A stretch of 48,438 nt of DNA. Source: an uncultured Pelagibacteraceae bacterium. Lineage in GTDB: Bacteria; Pseudomonadota; Alphaproteobacteria; Pelagibacterales; Pelagibacteraceae. The translations under genes were made by a program, and so were the position numbers. Where the stretch lies: contig CACDLR010000003.1 in the NCBI GenBank assembly GCA_902553695.1, positions 1 to 48,438 of the forward strand, in the 5' to 3' direction. The notes under the pieces were generated by a model. The model was not told the origin of the DNA. It did not search any database and saw nothing but the letters and a program-made list of their open reading frames with translations. Positions 34,592 through 44,297 of the stretch are shown here, one piece after another; within the stretch, counting starts at the first letter, position 1, and the number at the start of each line of letters is the position of its first letter.

Positions 34592-36595
34592 TTGAATAAA
34601 AATAACAAAGAACTAGCAAATGCAATCAGATTTTTATCAGTAGATGCAGTTCAAAAAGCAAATTCTGGACATCCAGGAATGCCAATGGGCATGGCTGATG
34701 TGGTTACAATCCTATTTAAACATTTTCTAAGATTTGATCCAAAAAATCCTAACTGGATAAATAGAGATAGATTTATTTTATCTGCCGGCCATGGTTCGAT
34801 GCTGCTATATTCACTGCTTTATTTAACAGGTTATAAAAGTATTAGTTTAGAGGATATTAAAAACTTCAGACAACTTGATTCAATTTGTGCAGGACATCCT
34901 GAATATCATCCAAATTCTGGAATAGAAACTACAACGGGTCCCTTGGGACAAGGTATTTCAAATGCAGTAGGTTTTGCTTTAGCTGAAGAAATTTTAAAAA
35001 AGAAAGTTGGAAAGAATATAATTAATCACAAAACTTATGTTTTAGCTGGAGACGGTTGTTTGATGGAAGGAATAAGCCATGAGGCATTGAGCCTTGCAGG
35101 TCATTTGAAATTAAAAAATCTTATTTTGCTGTTCGACAATAATTCAATATCTATTGACGGGCCCACAAGTTTAGCAGTATCTGATGATCATAAAAAAAGA
35201 TTTAATAGCTATGGATGGGACTTTTTAGATATTAATGGACACAATGAAAAAGAAATATTTAAAGCTTTAAAGAAAGCACAAAATTCAAAAAAACCAATTG
35301 CTATTTCTTGTAAAACTACGATTGGATATGGATCTCCAAACAAATCTGGTAAAGCTTCTGCTCATGGAAGTCCTTTGGGTGAAGATGAAATTAAATTAGT
35401 TAGAAAAAAATTAAAATGGAAATATGAGCCTTTTGAAATACCAAAAAAAATATTAGATGATTGGAGAGCTATAGGTGTTACAGCTACAAATAAAGCCCGA
35501 TTGCACCAAAAAAATTATCAAAAAAAATTATCCTCGATGGGCTGGTTGGGTTGGTCTCTCTCAAATAATTTTAATAATAATTTTCCACCTAAAAATAATT
35601 TAATAAGAGGTCCAATTAATTCTGCAATTGAAAAGGCTAAATTAGAATATTTAAAAACTTTGGAGCCAATGGCAACTAGAAAATGTTCTGAAAAGTATTT
35701 AGAAATTGTCTCAAAAATTTCAAATTTAATTGGAGGGTCGGCAGATCTTGCTGGATCAAATAATACTAAAACTAAAAATCATAACATTATAAAGCCAGGA
35801 AATTTTTCAGGAAATTATATTCATTACGGTGTAAGGGAACATGCCATGTGTGGTGTAATGAATGGTTTAGCTTTACATAGTGGATTAATTCCGTACGGAG
35901 GGACTTTTTTAATTTTTAGTGATTATTGTAAACCCTCCATAAGACTAGCGGCCATGATGAAACAAAGAGTAATTTACGTTTTTACCCACGACTCTATTGG
36001 ACTTGGAGAAGATGGCCCAACACATCAACCTATTGAACAATTAGCTGGTTTGCGATCTATTCCAAACTTAAATGTATTTAGACCATCAGATATGATTGAA
36101 ACATTTGAATGTTGGGAGCTAGCACTTGAAAATAAGAATACACCTAGCGTGATCGCATTAACAAGACAAAAAATTGATCCTGTAAGAAAACAGAAAAGTT
36201 CCAATAATCTTTCTTCGACTGGTGCTTACGAAATTTTAAGAACAAATGATAAAATAAAGTTAACAATACTATCTTCAGGATCTGAAACTTGCTTGGCATG
36301 TGAAATTAGTCATAAATTGGCCATAGAAAATATTTATTCAAAAGTTATCTCAATGCCTTGTCTGGAATTATTTGATCAACAAACAATAGATTATCGTAGC
36401 AAAATACTAAACGAAACTGATTTAGTTGTTTCAGTTGAGGCCTCTGAAACAAGTTTTTGGAGAAAATATACTGGGGAAAGAGGATTAAATTTTGGAATAG
36501 ATAGTTTTGGGAAAAGCGCTCCATATAAAGATATATACAATAATTTTGAATTAAATTCAGAGAGTATAATTAAAAAGATTAAAAAAGAAATATGA
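34592..36595 (+). CDS. tkt: Transketolase (TTG start)
   Basis: [64 protein letters not shown]. Confidence 0.97.
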   Translation: MNKNNKELANAIRFLSVDAVQKANSGHPGMPMGMADVVTILFKHFLRFDPKNPNWINRDRFILSAGHGSMLLYSLLYLTGYKSISLEDIKNFRQLDSICAGHPEYHPNSGIETTTGPLGQGISNAVGFALAEEILKKKVGKNIINHKTYVLAGDGCLMEGISHEALSLAGHLKLKNLILLFDNNSISIDGPTSLAVSDDHKKRFNSYGWDFLDINGHNEKEIFKALKKAQNSKKPIAISCKTTIGYGSPNKSGKASAHGSPLGEDEIKLVRKKLKWKYEPFEIPKKILDDWRAIGVTATNKARLHQKNYQKKLSSMGWLGWSLSNNFNNNFPPKNNLIRGPINSAIEKAKLEYLKTLEPMATRKCSEKYLEIVSKISNLIGGSADLAGSNNTKTKNHNIIKPGNFSGNYIHYGVREHAMCGVMNGLALHSGLIPYGGTFLIFSDYCKPSIRLAAMMKQRVIYVFTHDSIGLGEDGPTHQPIEQLAGLRSIPNLNVFRPSDMIETFECWELALENKNTPSVIALTRQKIDPVRKQKSSNNLSSTGAYEILRTNDKIKLTILSSGSETCLACEISHKLAIENIYSKVISMPCLELFDQQTIDYRSKILNETDLVVSVEASETSFWRKYTGERGLNFGIDSFGKSAPYKDIYNNFELNSESIIKKIKKEI

Positions 36596-37599
36596 AAATA
36601 AAAGTTGGAATTAATGGAATGGGAAGAATTGGAAGAATGATTGTTCGTTCAATAGTAGAAAATAATTATGCTAACTTTGAAATTAAACATATTAATAATA
36701 GAACTAATACTGAGACTTGTTCAAATCTTTTAAAGTATGACTCTATACACGGCAAATTTGATGCAGAAGTTAAATTTGATCAAAACAATCTAATAGTTAA
36801 CAAAAATAAAATAACATTTAGTCAAGAGACAGATATCAATAAAATTAACTGGGAAAAATTTGGTGTTGATTATGTTTTCGAGTGCACTGGTAAATTTAAT
36901 TCCAAAGATAAATTAATGCCTCATTTAAAAAATGGTGCAAAAAAAGTTATTGTCTCTGCCCCTTGTAAAAGTGCTGATAAAACAATTGTATTTGGAGTAA
37001 ATGAAAAAGAGATCAAAGAAAAAGATAAAATAATTTCTGCAGCGTCTTGTACAACAAATTGTCTTGCTCCAATTGCATATGTTCTAAATGATAATTTTGG
37101 AATTGATAAAGGATTTATGACGACTATTCATTCATTTACCAGTGATCAAAGAATATTAGATAATTCACATAAAGATCCAAGAAGAGCAAGGTCGGCAAGC
37201 CAATCGATTGTACCTACCTCTACAGGAGCTTCAAAAACAATAGGTGAAATTATTCCCTCTCTTAAAGGTAAATTGGAAGGTGTAGCAATGAGGGTTCCAA
37301 CTCCAAATGTATCCTTGATTGAACTGGTTTTTTGCTCAAATAAAGAAGTAAGTATTGAAACAATTAATTCAGCATTTAAAAAATTTATTAAAAAACAAAA
37401 TAAAAAGATAATTGAAATAACTGAAGAAAAACTTGTATCAATTGATTTTAACCACAACTCAGCCTCATCAATTATAGACACTTCGCTTACAAACGTTGTA
37501 GGAAAAAATATGGGTAAAATTTCTGCATGGTATGATAATGAGTGGGGATTTTCAAACAGAATGTGCGATATAGCAGAATATATTCATAAAAATTCTTAA
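36592..37599 (+). CDS. gap: Glyceraldehyde-3-phosphate dehydrogenase, type I
   Basis: [45 protein letters not shown]. Confidence 0.98.
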   Translation: MKIKVGINGMGRIGRMIVRSIVENNYANFEIKHINNRTNTETCSNLLKYDSIHGKFDAEVKFDQNNLIVNKNKITFSQETDINKINWEKFGVDYVFECTGKFNSKDKLMPHLKNGAKKVIVSAPCKSADKTIVFGVNEKEIKEKDKIISAASCTTNCLAPIAYVLNDNFGIDKGFMTTIHSFTSDQRILDNSHKDPRRARSASQSIVPTSTGASKTIGEIIPSLKGKLEGVAMRVPTPNVSLIELVFCSNKEVSIETINSAFKKFIKKQNKKIIEITEEKLVSIDFNHNSASSIIDTSLTNVVGKNMGKISAWYDNEWGFSNRMCDIAEYIHKNS

Positions 37600-38777
37600 T
37601 GAATTGTATCAAAGATAAAAAAGGCCTTGATGGCAAAATTGTTTTATTAAGACTCGATCTAAACGTACCAATTAAAAATGGCAAAATAACTGATGAAACA
37701 AGAATAAATAAAATTTTGCCAATTTTTAAACATCTAATTGAAAAAAAATCAAAGATAATTGTAATTTCTCATATTGGTAGGCCAAAAGGGGTAAAGACTA
37801 AGAAGCTGTCTTTAGAACCAATTTGTAAATGTTTGGAGATCAAGTTGCAAAAAAAAATAGAGCTTATTAAAGATAATATTTATGATTTAAATAAGAAAAA
37901 CTTATCTAAGAAGCTTGATAATCAAATATTAATTTTAGAAAATATAAGATTTTATAAAGAAGAAGAGGATAATGATAATAATTTTTCAAAACAGCTTGCT
38001 AGCCTTGGTGATTTGTTTGTCAATGATGCATTCTCCTGCTCACATAGAACTCATGCTTCAGTCAATAAAATTACAAAATTTTTACCCTCGTATGCAGGTT
38101 TGCAGTTAGAAACTGAAATAAACGCGTTAAAAAAAGTTACTACAGAAATTAAAAAACCGGTTACTTGTATTATAGGCGGATCAAAAATATCAACTAAAAT
38201 TCCTATTATTAAGAATTTAATTCCAAAGTTTGATAATATTGTAATTGTAGGAGGTATGGCTAACAATATACTTAAATACAAAGGTCACCCAATAGGAAAA
38301 TCAATTCAGGAAATTAATTGTGAAGAAATTATAAGTGATATATTCAAACTTTCTATTAATCACTCATGTTCTATCATTTTTCCAGAGGATGTAGTTGTTG
38401 GGAAATCAACTGAAAGTAATGCAATAATTAAAGGACTCGATGAAATAGGTAATGATGATTTAATTTTAGATATTGGGCCTAAAACAATTGAAACTATTTC
38501 TAATATAATCGAAAATAGTAAAACTATTTTATGGAATGGACCGGCAGGATATTTTGAAAATTCTAATTTTGCAAAAGGTAGTTTTGAAATTGGAAAAAAA
38601 ATTGCAAAAAAAAATAAATCAAATGAGATCTTCTCAGTTGTTGGAGGTGGAGATACGGTAGCACTTATAAATAATATAGGAATTTTAAGTTCATTTAATT
38701 TTGTTTCAACTGCTGGTGGAGCATTTTTAGAATATCTTGAAGGTAAAGAATTGCCTGGTATAAAGGCTCTTAACTAA
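37599..38777 (+). CDS. pgk: Phosphoglycerate kinase
   Basis: VLLRLDLNVPIKNGKITDETRI, ISHIGRPKG, VVGGGDTVALI. Confidence 0.98.
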   Translation: MNCIKDKKGLDGKIVLLRLDLNVPIKNGKITDETRINKILPIFKHLIEKKSKIIVISHIGRPKGVKTKKLSLEPICKCLEIKLQKKIELIKDNIYDLNKKNLSKKLDNQILILENIRFYKEEEDNDNNFSKQLASLGDLFVNDAFSCSHRTHASVNKITKFLPSYAGLQLETEINALKKVTTEIKKPVTCIIGGSKISTKIPIIKNLIPKFDNIVIVGGMANNILKYKGHPIGKSIQEINCEEIISDIFKLSINHSCSIIFPEDVVVGKSTESNAIIKGLDEIGNDDLILDIGPKTIETISNIIENSKTILWNGPAGYFENSNFAKGSFEIGKKIAKKNKSNEIFSVVGGGDTVALINNIGILSSFNFVSTAGGAFLEYLEGKELPGIKALN

Positions 38778-39781
38778 TGTCAGAACTTAATAAAATTGCT
38801 CTTAATATAATATCAAATGGTAAAGGTATCCTTGCCGCCGATGAAAGCACAGGCACAATGACTAAAAGACTTGAGGCTGTAAACGTCAAATCAAATGAAG
38901 AAAATAGACTTAATTTTAGAAAGACACTTTTTACATCTGAAAGTATGAAAAAATGTATTGGTGGAGTAATACTTTATGATGAAACAATTAAACAAACTTA
39001 TGAAAATAAAACTATCCCTGAATTAATTAATGAAAGTGGTGCTTTACCAGGAATAAAAGTAGATACAGGAGCTAAATCTTTGGCCGGTTCTCCTGATGAG
39101 AAGATAACTGAAGGTCTTGACGGTTTGAGAGAACGGTTAAAAAAATATTACAAATTAGGTGCAAGGTTTACTAAGTGGAGGGGTGTTTATACTATTTCAG
39201 ATAAATTTCCTAGTAAGTTATCAGTGCATTCTAATGCTCATGCTTTAGGAAGATATGCTGCTTTAGTTCAAGAATGTGAAATGGTTCCTATTGTAGAACC
39301 TGAAGTATTAATGGAAGGAAAGCATTCAGCGAAAGTTTGTTACGAAAAAACTTCAGAGGTAATAAAGAAATGTTTTGAAGAGTTAATACTTAATAAAGTT
39401 GATTTAACTGGGGTCATTTTAAAACCGAACATGATTTTAGATGGAATTAATTCTAAAAATAAAGTTAATAGTGAGCAAATTGCTGAACTAACTTTAAAAT
39501 GCCTAAAAGAATCAGTTCCTCAGGAAGTACCTGGAATTGCTTTTCTTTCAGGTGGGCAAAGCGAAATTGAGGCTACAGAAAATCTTAATTTGATCAATAA
39601 AACAAATTCAAGTAAATTTATTATGACATATTCATACGGTAGAGCCTTACAACAAGGTGCATTAAAACATTGGTCTAAGGACATCAAAGACTCCTCTGGT
39701 ACACAAAAAGTTTTTAATAATCGTGCTAATTTGTGTTCGCTTGCAGCTCAGGGAAAATGGTCAAGAGATCTTGAGATTTAA
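38777..39781 (+). CDS. fba: Class I fructose-bisphosphate aldolase
   Basis: GKGILAADESTGTMTKRL, ARFTKWRGVY, GVILKPNMIL, FLSGGQSE. Confidence 0.96.
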   Translation: MSELNKIALNIISNGKGILAADESTGTMTKRLEAVNVKSNEENRLNFRKTLFTSESMKKCIGGVILYDETIKQTYENKTIPELINESGALPGIKVDTGAKSLAGSPDEKITEGLDGLRERLKKYYKLGARFTKWRGVYTISDKFPSKLSVHSNAHALGRYAALVQECEMVPIVEPEVLMEGKHSAKVCYEKTSEVIKKCFEELILNKVDLTGVILKPNMILDGINSKNKVNSEQIAELTLKCLKESVPQEVPGIAFLSGGQSEIEATENLNLINKTNSSKFIMTYSYGRALQQGALKHWSKDIKDSSGTQKVFNNRANLCSLAAQGKWSRDLEI

Positions 39782-40382
39782 AGCTAAATTCATTTATTTA
39801 ATATCCCCAAACAAAATTTATTTTAATTTCTATAAAGATTTAAAAAAAATCTTAAAAACAAATAAAGTTAAGTTTTTTCAATTAAGACTTAAAAAATTCT
39901 CAAAGACTAAAATTGTTAAAATATCAAAAAAAATTAAAAAGATATGCAAAACCTCAAATGTAAAATTTATCATTAATGATGACCCCTTAATTGCAAAAAG
40001 TGTTGGTGCCGATGGATGTCATTTGGGTCAAAAAGATATGCATATTAATGATGCGAGAAAAATATTAAAAAATAAAATAATAGGTGTGACTTGTAATAAT
40101 TCATTTAAAAAAGCCAAGGAAGCTTTTAAAAATAAAGCAGATTATATTGCTATAGGAGCATTTAATTCGAGTAAAACTAAAAATGTAAAATATAAAGCTA
40201 CCATAAAAGATTTAAAAAAAATAAGGACGTTGTCAAAAATACCAATAATTGCAATAGGCGGAATAAATCAAAAAAATTATCAAAAACTTTTGTTGAATAA
40301 AGCTGACTTTTTGGCTATTTCAAACTTCATTTGGAAAAATAAAAAATTAAAACCAGAAGAGGCAATAAAAAAATTAAAATGA
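39771..40382 (+). CDS. thiE: Thiamin-phosphate synthase-like protein
   Basis: FQLRLKKF, FIINDDPLIAKSVGADGCHLGQKDM, IIGVTCNNS, DYIAIGAFNSSKTK, IPIIAIGGIN; probable TTG start at 39771 overlapping the fba stop. Confidence 0.85.
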   Translation: MRFKAKFIYLISPNKIYFNFYKDLKKILKTNKVKFFQLRLKKFSKTKIVKISKKIKKICKTSNVKFIINDDPLIAKSVGADGCHLGQKDMHINDARKILKNKIIGVTCNNSFKKAKEAFKNKADYIAIGAFNSSKTKNVKYKATIKDLKKIRTLSKIPIIAIGGINQKNYQKLLLNKADFLAISNFIWKNKKLKPEEAIKKLK

Positions 40383-40939
40383 AAATTTCGGGCAATGAAA
40401 TTAAAACTGGCATGATAATTGAGCATAATAACGACTTATGGGAAGTTTTAAAAACTCAACATGTAAAGCCGGGCAAAGGTGGGGCGTTCAATCAAGTCGA
40501 GATGAAAAGTATTAATAAAAATACAAAAATTAACGAAAGATTTAGATCTAGCGATGATGTTGAGAGAGCAATTGTTGAGGAAATAAATTATAACTTTTTA
40601 TATGAGGACAAAGGTGATTTTTATTTTATTAATAATAAAAATTTTGAACAAATTAGTTTAAAAAAAGAATTGTTAGGTGAGAAATCTAAATTTTTAACAG
40701 AAGGATTAGAAGTTAAGTTAGGTATTTACAATGATGTACCTATTAAAATAAGTCTTCCTAATCAAATCGAATGCAAAATTGAAACAACTGATGCGTCAAT
40801 TAAAGGCCAAACAGCAGCTTCATCTTATAAACCAGCTGTACTAGAAAATGGTATCAATATACTCGTACCCCCTTTTGTTGAGAGTGGTGATAGCGTTATT
40901 ATAGATACAAGATCAATGGAATATATTAAAAAAATTTAA
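40379..40939 (+). CDS. efp: Translation elongation factor P
   Basis: VLKTQHVKPGKGGAFNQVEMKSI; C-terminal ASIKGQTAASSYKPAVLENGINILVPPFVESGDSVIIDTRSMEYI. Confidence 0.97.
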   Translation: MKISGNEIKTGMIIEHNNDLWEVLKTQHVKPGKGGAFNQVEMKSINKNTKINERFRSSDDVERAIVEEINYNFLYEDKGDFYFINNKNFEQISLKKELLGEKSKFLTEGLEVKLGIYNDVPIKISLPNQIECKIETTDASIKGQTAASSYKPAVLENGINILVPPFVESGDSVIIDTRSMEYIKKI

Positions 40940-40944
40940 AAGAA

Positions 40945-41679
40945 ATGAAATCAATATCTCCAAATTTAAATTTAATGATTAAAGCATGTGAGAAATCATC
41001 AAAAGTATTAATAAGAGATTTTGGGGAAGTAGAAAATTTACAAGTATCAAAAAAAGGACCAAAAGATTTTGTAACTAATACAGATAAAAAAGTAGAAAAA
41101 ATTCTAATAAATGAATTGTCTAAAAAAAAATACTCAATAATTACAGAAGAAACTGGTATTATTTTAAAGGAAAATAATAAAGATTTTTGGATAATAGACC
41201 CAATAGATGGCACTATAAACTTTTTACATGGAATCCCACACTTTTGTATATCTATTGCATATGTAAGTAATGATGAAATTATTTCTGGAGTTATATACGA
41301 CCCAATTAAAAATGAATTATTTTTTGGAGAAAAAAATTCTGGAGCATTTTTTAACAACCAAAGAATTCGGGTATCAAAAAAAAATAGTATTGAAGAATGT
41401 TTGTTTGGTACAAATTCGGAAGGAATAAAAGATACAAATTTTAATACTAGAATAAGTGGTAGTGCGGCTCTTGATATGGCTTATGTTGCCTCAGGAAGAC
41501 TTGATGGATTTTTCCAAAAAAACTTAAATGTTTGGGATATAGCTGCTGGTATAGCAATTTTGCGAGAAGCCGGAGGTAAAATAAACAATATAAATATTAA
41601 AAATACTAAAAATCATACAGTTATCGCCTCTTCAGAAATAATTCATTCAGAATTAAACAAATTACTTGTGAACTTTTGA
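40945..41679 (+). CDS. suhB: Inositol monophosphatase family protein
   Basis: [63 protein letters not shown]. Confidence 0.94.
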   Translation: MKSISPNLNLMIKACEKSSKVLIRDFGEVENLQVSKKGPKDFVTNTDKKVEKILINELSKKKYSIITEETGIILKENNKDFWIIDPIDGTINFLHGIPHFCISIAYVSNDEIISGVIYDPIKNELFFGEKNSGAFFNNQRIRVSKKNSIEECLFGTNSEGIKDTNFNTRISGSAALDMAYVASGRLDGFFQKNLNVWDIAAGIAILREAGGKINNINIKNTKNHTVIASSEIIHSELNKLLVNF

Positions 41680-41713
41680 TTGTTTTATAAAAAAGTTTTG
41701 CTATAAAACCGCT

Positions 41714-41938
41714 ATGAAAAAAAAAATTCACCCTGATTACCACAAAATAAAAGTACAAATGACTGACGGTACCCAATTTGAAACACGATCTACATGGGGA
41801 AAAGAGGGAGAAATATTGAAACTTGAAATCGATCCAAAATCTCACTCTGCATGGACAGGTGGAAAACAAAAAATACTTGATAAAGGTCGAGTAAGTAAAT
41901 TTAATAAAAAATTCCAAAACTTTAGATCATCAAAGTAA
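41714..41938 (+). CDS. rpmE: 50S ribosomal protein L31
   Basis: [67 protein letters not shown]. Confidence 0.96.
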   Translation: MKKKIHPDYHKIKVQMTDGTQFETRSTWGKEGEILKLEIDPKSHSAWTGGKQKILDKGRVSKFNKKFQNFRSSK

Positions 41939-41947
41939 TTGAATTAT

Positions 41948-42505
41948 ATGACAAATGCACCTTTAATGCCTGTTGCAACAGCTATTTGGTTGGTTGAAAA
42001 CACCTCTTTAACTTTCAAACAAATTGCTAACTTTTGTAAAATGCATGAAGTTGAAATTCAAAGTATTGCTGATGGAGAAGTTGGCAAAGGTATAGTTGGA
42101 TATAATCCAATCATTTCTGGACAATTAACTAGAGAAGAAATTGAACTATCCTCAAAAGATGAGAAAAGACCGTTAAATATTTCTCAAAATGAAATTCAAA
42201 TATCTGCTAATCAAATTAAAGAAAAAAAAAAGTATGTCCCTTTATCAAAAAGACAAGATAAGCCAGACTCTGCACTTTGGCTGCTTAAAAATCATTCTAA
42301 ATTGAAAGACTCCCAAATTGCAAAGCTCGTGGGTATTACAAGTTCGTCTGTAAAAGCTATAAGAAATAAAAGTTATTGGAATTATAACAATCTTAACCCA
42401 AAAGATCCTGTTGCGATGGGATTATTTTCTCAAAAAGAACTATTAGAATCTTTAGAAAAAGCAGATAGAAGAATTAAAAGAGAGCAAAAACAGAAATCAA
42501 ATTAA
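41948..42505 (+). CDS. trcR: DUF1013 protein (alphaproteobacterial TrcR-like transcriptional regulator)
   Basis: MTNAPLMPVATAIWLVENTSLTFKQIANFCKMHEVEIQSIADGEVGKGIVGYNPI; DSALWLLKNHSKLKDSQIAKLVG helix-turn-helix. Confidence 0.85.
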   Translation: MTNAPLMPVATAIWLVENTSLTFKQIANFCKMHEVEIQSIADGEVGKGIVGYNPIISGQLTREEIELSSKDEKRPLNISQNEIQISANQIKEKKKYVPLSKRQDKPDSALWLLKNHSKLKDSQIAKLVGITSSSVKAIRNKSYWNYNNLNPKDPVAMGLFSQKELLESLEKADRRIKREQKQKSN

Positions 42506-42566
42506 AAAAATAAAAATAGACAAAATATTTATATAGTGTTATTAGATCGTCTTTTTGGAGGTAGTT

Positions 42567-42761
42567 ATTAAAATAGAAGTCAAAGATAATAATGTTGAAC
42601 AAGCACTTAGAGTTTTAAAAAGAAAACTCCAGAAAGATGGTTTCTATAAAATAATTAAATTAAAAAATACCTACGAAAAACCATCAGAGAAAAAAAAAAG
42701 AATTTTACAAGAAAATATTAAAAGAGTTAAAAAGTTAAATAAACTTAAAAATAGAATTTAA
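42567..42761 (+). CDS. rpsU: 30S ribosomal protein S21, apparent AUU start (ORF open from TTG at 42555)
   Basis: IKIEVKDNNVEQALRVLKRKLQKDGFYKIIKLKNTYEKPSEKKKR; SD GGAGGT at 42557-42562. Confidence 0.88.
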   Translation: MKIEVKDNNVEQALRVLKRKLQKDGFYKIIKLKNTYEKPSEKKKRILQENIKRVKKLNKLKNRI

Positions 42762-42765
42762 ATAC

Positions 42766-42842
42766 CGCGGGGTGGAGCAGCCTGGTAGCTCGCAAGGCTC
42801 ATAACCTTGAGGTCGGCGGTTCAAATCCGTCCCCCGCAACCA
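42766..42842 (+). tRNA. Initiator tRNA-fMet (CAT), CCA encoded
   Basis: CGCGGGGTGGAGCAGCCTGGTAGCTCGCAAGGCTCATAACCTTGAGGTCGGCGGTTCAAATCCGTCCCCCGCAACCA; C1:A72 mismatch and A11:U24 identify an initiator tRNA. Confidence 0.96.
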
Positions 42843-42855
42843 AATTTTCAAAAAA

Positions 42856-43569
42856 ATGCGCCAAGAAGTTTATAAAAGACACATAAAAAACTATTCTGAA
42901 CATTGGTGGTTTCAAGCAAGGAAAAAAATTATTCAATCGATCATTAAAAAAAAAATAAGAAAAAAAAGTATAAAGATATTAGATTTCGGATCTGGATCAG
43001 GGGTGAATATAAATATGCTTTCTACATTTGGACAAGTAAGTATTTATGAACCTAATAAAAGTACCAAATCGTTTCTAAGAGAAAAATATAAAGGAAAAAG
43101 ATTTAAAATTATTAATAATTTTAAAAATAAAAAATATGATTTAATTGTTCTTGCCGATGTATTAGAGCATATAAAAGATGATCATGCTACAGTAAGAAAA
43201 TTAAATAAAATTTTAAATAATAAAGGCTTTATTTTAATAACTGTTCCAGCCTATAAGGTTCTTTTTTCACAGAAAGATAAAATTTTAAAACATTTTAGAA
43301 GGTATTCTAAAAATGAAATTCAAAAAGTATTTAATAAATTTAATATAATAAAATTGACATATTTCAATTTTTTTTTATTTTTACCAATTTCTACAATAAT
43401 AATCTTAATGAAAATTTTTAATATTAATTTTATAGATAAGGTTGAAAAGTCTCCAGTGAAGATTATTAATCATATTTTGTACTTTATTTTTGTAAGTGAA
43501 AGTAGACTGATTAATTTATTTAATCTACCATTTGGATTGTCTATGCTGGGTTTATTTCAAAAAAAATGA
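42856..43569 (+). CDS. Class I SAM-dependent methyltransferase
   Basis: IKILDFGSGSGVNINMLSTFG (motif I), DLIVLADVLEHIKDD, GFILITVPAYKVLFSQKDKILKHFRRYSKNEI. Confidence 0.88.
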   Translation: MRQEVYKRHIKNYSEHWWFQARKKIIQSIIKKKIRKKSIKILDFGSGSGVNINMLSTFGQVSIYEPNKSTKSFLREKYKGKRFKIINNFKNKKYDLIVLADVLEHIKDDHATVRKLNKILNNKGFILITVPAYKVLFSQKDKILKHFRRYSKNEIQKVFNKFNIIKLTYFNFFLFLPISTIIILMKIFNINFIDKVEKSPVKIINHILYFIFVSESRLINLFNLPFGLSMLGLFQKK

Positions 43570-44297
43570 TAAATTCCTTATCAATTATTTTTCCCTGCTA
43601 CAATGAAGAATATAGATTAAAAGATACAATCAAAGATTTAGAAAAATTTTGTAAAAAAAAAAAATTTAAAAAAGTAGAAATCATTTTTGTCGACGATGGT
43701 AGTACAGATTCAACATACAAAATTTTAAAAAATATCAAAAAACAAAATATTCTATTAAAAAGTAAAATTAAAGTTTTAAGCTATGTTCAGAACAGAGGAA
43801 AAGGGTATGCATTAAAATATGGTGTTAAATTTGCAAAATATGATTGGATACTCACAATTGATACTGATATATCTGTTTCTACATTACAAATTTTTGATTG
43901 GATTAAAAAATATAAAATTAGTAAAAATTATAAAATATACTTTGGTTCAAGAAATATTATAGGATCCAATATAAAGTATCAATTGCATAGAAAGTTGATT
44001 GGTTTAATATTTATTGGGATTATAAAAATTCTATTTAATATCAATTTATTTGATACCCAATGTGGATTTAAATTATATAACAAAACTGTTGCAAAAAAAA
44101 TATTTAGTAATTTGCAGTGCATGGGCTTCTCTCATGACATTGAGATTGTATTACTTGCAAAAAAATTTAATTTTAAAATCAAAGAACTTCCAGTTAAATG
44201 GATACATAAAAAAGGTAGTAAAGTTTTTTTAATTAAAGATAGTATAAATATGCTTATATCTATAATTGAAATCAAACTTAGATTTATTCTAAAATAG
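43566..44297 (+). CDS. Glycosyltransferase family 2, ALG5-like (polyprenyl-phosphate glycosyltransferase type)
   Basis: LSIIFPCYNEEYRLKDTI, IIFVDDGSTDSTY, NRGKGYALKYGV, ILTIDTDIS, FDTQCGFKLY. Confidence 0.9.
   Translation: MINSLSIIFPCYNEEYRLKDTIKDLEKFCKKKKFKKVEIIFVDDGSTDSTYKILKNIKKQNILLKSKIKVLSYVQNRGKGYALKYGVKFAKYDWILTIDTDISVSTLQIFDWIKKYKISKNYKIYFGSRNIIGSNIKYQLHRKLIGLIFIGIIKILFNINLFDTQCGFKLYNKTVAKKIFSNLQCMGFSHDIEIVLLAKKFNFKIKELPVKWIHKKGSKVFLIKDSINMLISIIEIKLRFILK

Noticed and set aside
37146-37481. 111 aa minus-strand ORF within gap
   Set aside because: Shadow of the conserved GAPDH frame; no independent evidence.
39771-40382. ThiE with altered motifs (QLRLK, GVTCNN, GAFNSSKTK) as a possible neofunctionalised enzyme
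   Set aside because: These variants match my recollection of ordinary alphaproteobacterial ThiE-like proteins; no strong reason to call new function.
40926-41357. 143 aa minus-strand ORF within suhB
   Set aside because: Antisense to the conserved inositol monophosphatase motifs.
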